Shown here: positions 35,576-44,359 of the stretch, one piece after another
How positions within the stretch are numbered: position 1 is the stretch's first letter
Layout: the number at the start of each line of letters is the position of its first letter
Assembly (NCBI RefSeq): GCF_026914265.1
Contig: NC_069126.1
Location: 35,591,725 to 35,655,724 of the forward strand
From: Mya arenaria
Taxonomy: Eukaryota; Mollusca; Bivalvia; Myida; Myidae
DNA: 64,000 nt
Direction: 5' to 3'
Made by a program: the position numbers and the translations under genes
Notes under the pieces: model-generated
The model's input: the letters and a program-made list of their open reading frames with translations, nothing else
Database searches by the model: none
What the model was told of the DNA's origin: nothing

Positions 35576-36676
35576 TTATGTTGCCGAATCCGCTATAACT
35601 GGCGTTTGAGTCTTGGTGTAAATTTTGCGTATTGATAAAAAGAAAATTATAATGCCAAAAAGGGCCAGGATTGCACCTACACCAATACCAATGCCTGGTA
35701 TCAAGGAATTGTTTCCGCGGTTTCGTCTTACGTTCTCTAAACAAACATACTTCCTCTCCTTTTTACAGTCTTCCGGTTCTAAAACAAGTTTGTTATTAAC
35801 TCTCGTCACTACCAGGCACGGACGGTTACCCGTGCGGTCATCCGCAACAGTAAAACTACGAAACGTTCCTACCCAGGAACCAACTGTATCATTCAATCGT
35901 GCGTTTACTTCAGATACCAACTGCGGCTTGACATCTGGTAAAATGGTACCCAAGAGAGTTTTACAGTGGTTTACGCTGTCCAACCAAGTCTTAGTTTCAG
36001 CAACAATGCAGTAAAACGTGCCAAAATTGTTTATAATGTAGTGTCTATTGTTGTTGGTGCACTCGTCCTGGTTTCTGGTAAAACAGACGGAGCTATGTTG
36101 TTCTGTGCATTTTGCGGTGCTTGTATTCATTTGCATGTTGTTGCATTGGTATAAGAATTTATCTTTTACCATTTCTGTTTTCACTGCATACACACCCAAT
36201 AATGTATCGTTGGCTGGGTCGCATCGAATCCGTGTCGCATTTACCATATGCCATGTTAAACAAACACAATATCGCGAATTGACTGCTATGTAGGAGTGTG
36301 TTGTTGATGTATTGTATCCACAATAATTTAAACAACTATAGATGGAAGTGCCGTTTGCCTTTCTGGCAGTGTTTTCGGTCCACACCACGCAATCCACGAA
36401 TACAACGGGCAAGCTGTATGAAGCAAATCCCGCCACCGCTGATTCCCCATCTTGTAAGTTTAAGTCAAATAACGCGTCGTATTTCAGTCCAAGATTTGTG
36501 TGTTCTGGTGGGTAACTGACCGTTCCTGGCACGGGATTGAAGTCATTGCTTTGCGCTAGTCCACCGCTGCCCTGGCATCTTTTAATTGCATTTTGGTGGG
36601 ATACCTTAATGCTATAATCGGCTTCAACTCTGTTAAGCAACACAAGTGCGGCATACAATTGTATTACATTCATCAT
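35576..36676 (-). CDS. L5: receptor-like lectin gene with a premature stop removing the tail (366 aa)
   Basis: The frame starts at ATG 36676 (a second ATG at 36673 matches the family start). It encodes the signal peptide, CTLD-like segment, WSC-like motif, C-type-lectin-like domain and membrane helix (IGIGVGAILALFGIIIFFL). A TAA at 35578-35576 replaces a Glu codon of L4 just after the helix. The frame beyond it stays open to about 35300 (YDEI..., ELRPEPWDG, YSQIGQEH, GYITCIL), so the nonsense change looks recent. Two other differences from L4: the Trp of GESAW is deleted as one codon, and the stalk is only a few residues. The product would be a membrane protein almost without a tail, or the gene is an early pseudogene. 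Confidence 0.75.
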   Translation of the reverse strand: MMNVIQLYAALVLLNRVEADYSIKVSHQNAIKRCQGSGGLAQSNDFNPVPGTVSYPPEHTNLGLKYDALFDLNLQDGESAVAGFASYSLPVVFVDCVVWTENTARKANGTSIYSCLNYCGYNTSTTHSYIAVNSRYCVCLTWHMVNATRIRCDPANDTLLGVYAVKTEMVKDKFLYQCNNMQMNTSTAKCTEQHSSVCFTRNQDECTNNNRHYIINNFGTFYCIVAETKTWLDSVNHCKTLLGTILPDVKPQLVSEVNARLNDTVGSWVGTFRSFTVADDRTGNRPCLVVTRVNNKLVLEPEDCKKERKYVCLENVRRNRGNNSLIPGIGIGVGAILALFGIIIFFLSIRKIYTKTQTPVIADSAT

Positions 36677-37157
36677 TTTACTGTTTCTTTATTCCATTAT
36701 AATTTTCCAACAGTAGTAGCTTATATGTTAAGTTAAATATTGTCACGCTTAAATAAATCACGGAATTTTATAAACTGTACAATTTTTTTTACAAGATTCC
36801 TCCTGGTGCAAAACTCAACTATTTTAAATTTCAAGGAAAAATTGAAGTTCGGTTTTTGCTTTGTGGTTTTATAAAATAATAGCTTAAACGGATGTCCTAA
36901 ATAAATTTTCAATACCGCTGCTTTGTCTTACGATTCACAAACACACTTTGAACATGCCAGATCCTTTGTTAACTGATTGATTGTCACATATGTCATTTCG
37001 TTTGCTAGGGTAGGACATTATAATCTTTCATACATGTTTTGCAGGCACATTTACATGAAGCATGATGCTATTTTGGGGTGTTTGGGTGGGGTGGGGTGGG
37101 GGGGGGGGGGGTACGGCGCCACTGGCCTATTCAAAATGTTACCCTAGTTAGAGAATC
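36677..37157 (-). promoter_or_regulatory. 5' flank of L5
   Basis: Diverged form of the upstream regions of L4 and L7, with a run of G residues at about 37082-37111. No obvious TATA box as clear as in L7 is seen. Confidence 0.4.
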
Positions 37158-37490
37158 TGTGGTTGATGTATGGTATCCACATGAATTTAAAGAAGTATAA
37201 TAGATGGAACTGCCGTTGGATTCTTATCATGTTTTCGGCTCACACCAGGCACTCGACGAATACAACGGGCAAACTGTATGAAGCAAACCCCGCCACCAAC
37301 GCTGATTCCCCTTCTTTTAAGTTCAAGTCACTGAAATATTCGTTTTCTGATTCAAAATGTGTGTTTCGGTGTATAACTGACCGTTCCAGGAATGGGATTG
37401 AAGTAATTGCTTGGTGCTAGTCCACCGCTGCCCTGGCATCTTGTGGTTGCCTTTTTGCGACACCTGTCCACTATGTTTGGCCTGAACTCT
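37158..37490 (-). pseudogene. L6: N-terminal fragment of a receptor-like lectin gene
   Basis: Corresponds to family residues of about 15 to 130. It shows CQGSGGLAPSNYFNP, a GESAL variant and ASYSLPVVFVECLV followed by TGA where the family has Trp. A frameshift lies between the two halves. Neither the start codon nor the lectin-like domain is present. It sits upstream of L5 in the same orientation. Confidence 0.8.
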
Positions 37491-38070
37491 GTTAAAAGTT
37501 AATAAGTAAAGTTAGTCAACACTATAATTACACTATTATTCTCCTTGGTTACACACAAAGATTTATTTAAGATTCCTCGGTTGAACGTTTACGTTTCAAT
37601 CTTATAAAATTATTTGAAAATAGTTGTCTTTTAATTCGCATTTTCAAACAGCAAAACGCCCATTTAGTAGCACTGGCGCATTTATTGTTTTAACATGTCA
37701 TGTCAAAAAGTAGATATGACGATAGCTGAATTGCGGTATTAAAGTCTGTTGGCCTACAGCCTAAAAAGCATGCTTTGCGGGATTATGTGCATGTATTAAA
37801 ATCGTGTTTTACAGGCAATTTTGATTACAGATAGGACCGTGATTTTGATTCAACGTGTTTTCAGACCTAACTGTTTAAAACAATCATAATACTGAAAACT
37901 ATTATTTATGTACAATTTATGTGTAAGTGGCGGACCGGCGTGCATGGATATATATGGGGTTAAATATACAGTTGATATGATGTAAAGCCGGTATTGTCGA
38001 AAGGTGGTTGTCGATGACTTGAAAACATCATCCGTTCACAGATCGTTGTAAAACTGTTGTTGACGTACAT
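37491..38070. other. Intergenic sequence between L6 and CFAP45 fragments
   Basis: Contains family 5'-flank phrases such as gattcaacgtgttttcagac near 37855. No gene is seen. Confidence 0.4.
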
Positions 38071-38187
38071 AATAGCGCTAAACTTAACAACCACGAGGAG
38101 GATGCCAAGGAGATGGCGAAGCACCTGCTCTCCAAGGCGACGGAGATGAGGCAGGAACAGGAGGATAATATCAAAAAACTTAACGAG
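38071..38187 (+). pseudogene. CFAP45: CFAP45 exon 4 fragment
   Basis: Reads EEDAKEMAKHLLSKATEM and RQEQEDNIKKLNE, nearly the same as exon 4 of the intact gene (55536-55706, minus), and ends in GAG followed by a GT. The 5' part of the exon is missing. It is the first of three collinear exon relics on the plus strand. Confidence 0.9.
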
Positions 38188-38235
38188 GTGTGTACTGATT
38201 GACGATGTTGACTGAAATGTCTCTTTCAATGATAA

Positions 38236-38397
38236 CAGTGGTCGAAATAAGTTCATGCCAGCAAGTCATACACTGTTAATATTTTTGCAGGGCTTCAGCT
38301 CTTGAATTTCATATAACAGGGCTTGTTACAACATTTTATGCCAAATAGTAATGTTACAATTCGTGTGTATTATACAAAAGTCTGGTTTCGGTGTCCG
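38236..38397. mobile_element. Short MITE (cagtggtcgaaat type)
   Basis: Starts cagtggtcgaaataag and contains cagggcttgtta. A better copy with clear inverted ends is at 59004-59177. Confidence 0.55.
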
Positions 38398-38425
38398 TGA
38401 TAATGGTGATATTGGCTTCTTAAAT

Positions 38426-38777
38426 TTAAAGCTGCACTCTCACAGATTGAACGTTTTGACAATTTTTTTTTTGTCCTGGAAAGAGTCATTATTTATTTCG
38501 AAAATGCATGGAAACCAGTTAAATTAGACTGCTGACAAACAATAGGATCGAAGATTTTTATATTTAGTTCAAAAATTGATGTTTTATGCATTTTTCTTAA
38601 ACCGTTAGTAAGGTTTCAGCCATAAGACATTAATTTTCGAACAGAAATATTAAAATCTGCGATCTGATCTTTTGTCAGCGATGTATTATTATTGGTTTGC
38701 AGTTGTTTGCGCAAAATTTTCTCTTTCCAAGACAAAAAAGTTGTAAAAACGGTATATCTGTGAGAGTGCAACTTTAA
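38426..38777. mobile_element. MITE of about 350 bases (gctgcactctcaca type)
   Basis: Ends ttaaagctgcactctcacag and ctgtgagagtgcaactttaa. Same family as 31885-32234. It lies between CFAP45 exon relics. Confidence 0.85.
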
Positions 38778-39901
38778 GGTATATGATGTAAAATGAAGTT
38801 TTTCATTGCATTCAGCCAATGGTAATACGGTTATATTTTGATGCCTGGTGACCAAGTGTTTGAAATTAAAAGTGATAAAATTTATGTAAAACAATTGCCG
38901 AAAACTTTGATTTTTTGTTCTTTATTTGAAATAAATTGTACGTAAAATGACCTGTTTTGCAATCGATCTTTTCAGGCCAAAAGGTAGCTTTTCCAGTTAT
39001 GGGGATCACCAGACCTTATCAAAATTTACGTAAATATACAACGGATATCTAAATGGACTCGTTCATGGAAAGCTATTCATTAGGAGTATTGAAACTAACA
39101 TACTGACAACTGGAACCCATCAACAAAGTTTGATATTTGCCGAGATTTTGTTCTTGAAGACCACAATTTTGAAAACGTTAGCAACGTGATTCGCCAAAGG
39201 GTTGTTGCGTTATGGGTTGATTACATTTTCACGTGATGTTTTGTATCAGTCGTTGTAGCCGATCGTTGAAGACTTCAGTTTTCTAAACACAATTCTTTGC
39301 CGTACAGGCGTAATTTCGTTGCTCACTAAAACCGATATATTTTTCTATACTTGAATTGTATTTTTTCTGCACTTTTGGCATCAAAGAGTAAAATAATTCT
39401 AAAATAAGAGCTTCCAGATGCATTTTCGGGAAAACTGTTTTGGTCCAAAAGCATGAGCGAGTTTATGAAAAAACTTCGTTGATTGTAGAACCACTTATGT
39501 TATGTCTTTAAAAATAAAATGTTGTTTAATGTGCTCATGGTACATGTATAATATAAGTCTAAGTTTTTTTATTACTATTCGAATTTTATCAAATACATAA
39601 TGCTAGTACACTTGAATTATGAAGACAGTGTGAATGCCTTAGGGTATAGGTGTCCACCTATTATTCGATAGTTAGCGGGTTCCTCACCTAGGCAAAGTTC
39701 TCTTAGACTCTCAAAAAGCACACCGTACTGGTTTTTATTACGCACCATGTGATTGTGATGCGCATATCTTGGACAAACGGCAGGTTCCAGGTTGAAAGTG
39801 TAAAATAGAAATAAAATTTGAATAAACAGCCATTCTTTTCATATTCCGACACCTGTCGCTGATCCTGAACGTGAAAAGCCACGCGATTGGTGATTTCCAT
39901 G
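38778..39901. other. Spacer between CFAP45 exon relics
   Basis: No exon or element is recognised. It is probably intron-derived or later sequence. Confidence 0.35.
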
Positions 39902-39974
39902 ATATCCTAGAGTACGAGGTGAGATGGACGAGGCGGAGAAAAAGCTGGCCGTGATGGTGGAGGTGGGTAGACAT
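39902..39974 (+). pseudogene. CFAP45: CFAP45 exon 5 fragment
   Basis: Reads RVRGEMDEAEKKLAVMVEVG, which aligns with VRGEMDEEEKRLDVMMEVD of exon 5 (55130-55310, minus). Both exon ends are lost, and sequence like the intron after exon 8 follows almost at once (near 39985). Confidence 0.85.
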
Positions 39975-40704
39975 TACGCAGACTTGGTTTGGTTGAAATT
40001 GTGCCTTGTTAGTCTGTCTGTTTATTTCGAATATATGTTGATTTCAAAGCTAAGAAAAAACAACAACAAGACGGTAAAATGTTGCAATGTCATATGTTAG
40101 CATTTATAAATATAATCCTTTACTGCAAAGGGGTAGGTTCACGAAGGCTCATTTTCAGGCCAGCAAATACGCAAAATATAGGGAATCATTTTGCTGTGCT
40201 TCATTTTTTTTACGATAAAGTACAATAATACTTCGATCGCTCAAAGACGCCGGACCCGAGCTAAAACCTCGAGTGGTCCGATGTTTTGAACTACCCAAGC
40301 TTCCGTTTTGGTCCGTTATGAAATATTTTGTACGCTCGTATTTTCAAAGTCTGAAGTCGTCATACCGATTGTTTACTTCGTTACCGATTATGTATTATTT
40401 ACACAATATGTTCTATTTTGTCTCAGATATTTGCAAATACCTGATAAAATCAGGTTTAAGGAGAGAACGAGGAGCATTGGCGATTCTTAAGATTTTATTC
40501 CATTTTCATGAATTTAACAAAAACAATTAATGTTGCATCATATCTTAACATAAACAATTTTTAAACCTCATATTTTGTATGTTACACTTTTTTCAAGTAA
40601 ATATTTTTTCCCGGATTAAGAGCAACTTGTTTACTGAATTAAGGCATTCATTTTATTTTTAGGAATTAATTATTTAATTTTTACGATTTAATTATTTAAT
40701 TCCA

Positions 40705-40780
40705 GGCCCCAGAAAGGTCTTGAGGAGAAGGAACGTGGAGAGGAGCATGAGGCCTTAGAAGAAACGCCACAGTCATGCCG
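40705..40780 (+). pseudogene. CFAP45: CFAP45 exon 9 fragment
   Basis: After an AG, the sequence ccccagaaaggtcttgagg and following bases reads PQKGLEEKERGEEHEALEE. It aligns in position with AQKELVEKERREEQEAKKK of exon 9 (52565-52789, minus). The frame then decays. Confidence 0.75.
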
Positions 40781-42090
40781 TTGTAACATTAAATTTTGAC
40801 TCTGTTGAATATTGACCCCAGGGGTCATTTTTCAATAAAAAGTTGGATCAATTTATAACGTTGAAAACTGACCCGGACTGTTAATAAATGACCCTTCGTT
40901 GCGTAGAAAAATGACTATCATCTGAAATTGAATAAGGGTGGTATTCAATATGAAACTTAGTTTATGATGTGGTCATACGTCATTAAATATAAATTAATTG
41001 TATATGTTGGTTACGAGTATTTATACAGCGCATTCCGATTAGCTACATAAATGTTAGATCCAATTAAGACCAATATTGAATATCACCCCAACTGCATAGT
41101 CGGGTCATTTTTCAACATTGAAAACCCAACAGTCACATAATTTATAGATAGTTTTTTATTTAAATAGAATTGTAATACCAAGCATGCTATAACACCGAAA
41201 GTATATTCTAAATTTAGCGCAGAACGTCACTACGAATTTTGCATATCTTAGAGCAAAGAATACTATATTGCTTTAAATACTAATCATTTTTCATACTTTA
41301 AGTAAGAAGAAATTCATTTAAATATTATTAAAACAAATCATACTTACACTGTTATCTTTATAAAATATTTCAGTCGAAAGGTGGATTATATTAATTGAAG
41401 AAAAGGGAGGAAATAAGACAATGATACGGCCAAGATTATTGCATAGTTGGGTTACGTACAGTTCCTACAATATATCATTCTAACTGTTATATGTTATGAA
41501 TTATCATTGAATTTTCAAGTTTACCCATTTATTAAAAAAGCCAGATTATTTAAAATACGCAATACATCCTCCGAAAGTATTTTTCTGAGCTTTGATGAAT
41601 CGGGTCCTACGGTTCGTAAACCAAGCTATACAAACCCCGTAGCCTACGAGTTTGGGGACAAGTACCCATTATATAAGTCCAAAAGTTTGAAATAACGGTA
41701 TGAGACATACTTTTTTATCTTGATGTTTCTTTTTTTCTTTAATCAGTTTATAAAAATTGTTTGCTCATAAAGGTTTTTTTTATATTAACTTATTGTGTGA
41801 TTATTGTTAATGTAAACTTTAAAACAGCAGGTAATCTTTATGCAAAAATTAGGCCTACATGATGTTTTGATGCTGCATGTATTTGAAAAACTGGGCACAA
41901 AAAACACTTTACATGTGGATTGCAAATGAGCAATAAAATGCAATAGACACTATAACAACAGTTATCTTGTATTTTCTCTACAAATGTAGATGGATGCATA
42001 CAGTACACACTATTTATGTACGATACCTCAAACATAATTTAGGTTGCCTTATATTGTAAAGCATTATTTCCTGGACTCTTGACGATGTAG
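40781..42090. other. Intergenic, with a repeat-like block and one unexplained open frame
   Basis: Bases 40790-41130 contain inverted phrases (gaccccaggggtcattttt and gggtcatttttcaacattga) that suggest a small inverted-repeat element. An open frame at 41447-41695 (plus) ends YEFGDKYPLYKSKSLK. Its C-terminal half looks more protein-like than chance, but I do not recognise it and no clear exon boundary is seen. Confidence 0.3.
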
Positions 42091-42210
42091 AGGATGAGTT
42101 TCGTGCAAATATGTATTTAGAGGATGAGTTTCGTGCAAATATGTATTTAGAGGATGAGTTTCATGCAAATATGTATTTAGATGATGAGTTTCGTGCAAAT
42201 ATGTATTGAG
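42091..42210. repeat. Four 30-bp tandem repeats in a CFAP45-like last exon
   Basis: Units of the type aggatgagtttcgtgcaaat plus atgtatttag, repeated four times. The native last exon at 49.88 kb has a single related stretch. On the minus strand the repeat supplies the C-terminal codons YIFARNSSSKYIFA of the exon copy. Confidence 0.9.
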
Positions 42211-42266
42211 CGACAGTTATCTTCCTCTCCACTTGGCTCAAGTATTTCTCTGGAAATCCATCACTT
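42161..42266 (-). pseudogene. CFAP45: Third copy of the CFAP45 last exon
   Basis: After a polypyrimidine-AG at 42268-42267 the frame reads SDGFPEKYLSQVERKI, then a repeat-derived end and TGA at 42163-42161. It keeps the same splice phase as the two native last exons. It lies beyond L7 with an exon 8 relic upstream at 43.6 kb, so it belongs to a duplicated, broken gene copy. Use by the intact gene would need splicing across L7 and is unlikely. Confidence 0.8.
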
Positions 42267-43539
42267 CTGAAAAAAAAAACAAGAATGGAATAAATATGTA
42301 TATATGTCTCAACCTGGCATAATATACGAGGCTGTATGTATAAGAGAATTAATTTTCTTGCCAATAAGAGAAACAAAAGAAATTATTAAGAACTTTTACG
42401 TGATAAGTGACAAAAATACTAATTCATATAAGAGCTTTTTTAAAATTAAGATAATGCCATGACGATCTATTTCTTTTAAATGGAAAAAAAAGACTCTTAA
42501 AATTTGATAAATGTTATGAAATAAAATCTTCTAAAATGAGCAACACAGCATCACACTTCAATGTTTCAATGTTTCCATAAAACAATTCCATGAGGTTTGC
42601 ATCACTAAAACTAACTTCTTAATCTCATCAAAACAATCAATTTATAAAACAATCAAGTGTGGGACATCTTATTTTGCAATCAAATATATATTTTGTCATA
42701 ATATATTTTGTAATATCTATAACGTTATTTGTAAGTTAATGCATTTTATTTTTCATTTTTCCTGCAAACAATTATTTTTATTTATAACACTGACATAATA
42801 TTTAACTAAAATTTTTTGAACTCCCAGCATTTTTTGTACGAATCTTGATACGATGGCACAATTCTCCATTGGAACAGGTAACATTCCACCAGACACAAGT
42901 TTTATTGGTACACTTAGCACATACATACATGTGATAAAAGAGTTAAATCACAGTTGAATTCACAAAATAAACACTTCATGTATGTGATGTTTGATATTTT
43001 CAAACTAAAGAAATTAAATTTCAGGAAATAACTATTTACAATGTAAGTCAACTTCTGGAATTTAAAAGGTATCCTACACCATTTAGTTTAATAAATATCT
43101 ATTACAGTGCATGTGCAATGCCAAACTTCCAATTGTCGCTAAAATAAATTTGAATACACAATTGAAGAAAAACAAACATGTTAAGCAAACACATTAAGAT
43201 TTGCAGGCGACACAGTTTTAAACACTCAGTTTTTGGGCACACATGAGCAACCTAATTGTTCATCCCTGTATTTTGAACAGTTTGTAAAAATGATCTGCAT
43301 TTGTTAGAAAACTGTGCAATATTACCTTTATAACTTTGATCAAAGAATGCCTAGTTGGCACAAAAACAAGTTTTTATAAGCCTTAACTTGGGTAAACATT
43401 ACATACAAAACACAAGTTTATTATAGAAAATAGTTTATCATGTAAAATGTCATCACCTTATTTTAAAGCTAATCATCTTTGAAATATAATATAAACTTGA
43501 AATAAACGGACAGGCTTACAAGGCACAATTTCATCCTAA
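42267..43539 (-). repeat. CFAP45 intron-derived sequence (reverse copy of D1/D3)
   Basis: In reverse orientation this matches D1 and D3, for example caacttgggtaaacattaca against the 5900 and 30370 regions, and the native intron near 51230-51360. No other gene is seen. Confidence 0.7.
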
Positions 43540-43655
43540 ACATGTCCAAACCAGAGCTCACGTTCAAGCTCGCTCCTGTCCAACTGAGCCGACGAGCTGA
43601 ATTCTTTCTCCTGCTGCTCCTCTTCAAACGCTGGCTCCCGCTCCTGTCGGACAAA
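43540..43655 (-). pseudogene. CFAP45: CFAP45 exon 8 fragment
   Basis: Minus-strand reading RQEREPAFEEEQQEKEF matches QEREAAFEEEQQRIRIQKE at the start of exon 8 (53144-53451). After about 20 codons it jumps to sequence like the end of the exon (ELEREL) and its donor. It is internally deleted. Confidence 0.85.
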
Positions 43656-44049
43656 AAAAACAAGCATGAAACGATACGAAATCATGATTATATTTATCCC
43701 ATTAAGGTCAGATTTCTTACAGATGCAACAACTTCTTTATTTGCAAACTTATTGTGTATACATGTGAGCAGTGATGCTGAATGAACACTGATTCAATATA
43801 AGCTTAAATAGTAAAGAAACATTAAATTCGCAAAAAAATATGTAAACTTTTAATTTCACAAAACAACATCAAGTTTCTCAAACATAGTTATATTTGTAAA
43901 TAATAAAATCACAGTAATCCCAACGTATGAGCCATAATTCGTGAAATGTACTCACGACCGCCTGTTACATAATTATGTAAGTGTATATAAATAACGTTTT
44001 AAACAAATGTAACTACAAAACATGTAGACAAACTGCTCATACCACATCT
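43656..44049. other. Intergenic sequence upstream of L7
   Basis: Includes intron-like sequence similar to that right of CFAP45 exon 8 (compare 53460-53580). No gene is seen. Confidence 0.4.
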
Positions 44050-44359
44050 TTCTACTAACAATGTGCTGGCATGTTCAAAGTGTGCTTCCGGCAAATGTAA
44101 AACACAATGGTACTAAAACAGCTGGTGATGATGTCTTACGCGACCGTTCAATTTCCGCTGTAATTGTCTTAAGTGCATGTTTTTTAGTGCAATCCGATTT
44201 TTTATTATGTTCCTTGAAAATAACAGTACTTGACTTTTGCTCTCGAAGGAATCTTTAAAAAAGTCCGGTTGTACATCATATAAAACGTTATTTATTTTAT
44301 CTTTACATAACTGAGTTGTATTTATTAAATTAGTTGCCACTATACATTCATTTGGAATT
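44050..44359 (+). promoter_or_regulatory. Conserved 5' flank and TATA-like box of L7
   Basis: About 300 bases are highly similar to the reverse complement of 22896-23200 upstream of L4, including gcgaccg...tttccgctgtaatt and aataacagtacttgactttt. A TATA-like catataaaac at 44277-44286 lies about 75 bases before the ATG. The shared block probably holds the family promoter. Confidence 0.6.

Noticed and set aside
42161-42266. Third working last exon of CFAP45
   Set aside because: It lies beyond L7 and next to exon 8 debris, so it belongs to a broken duplicate. Use by the intact gene is improbable without transcript evidence.
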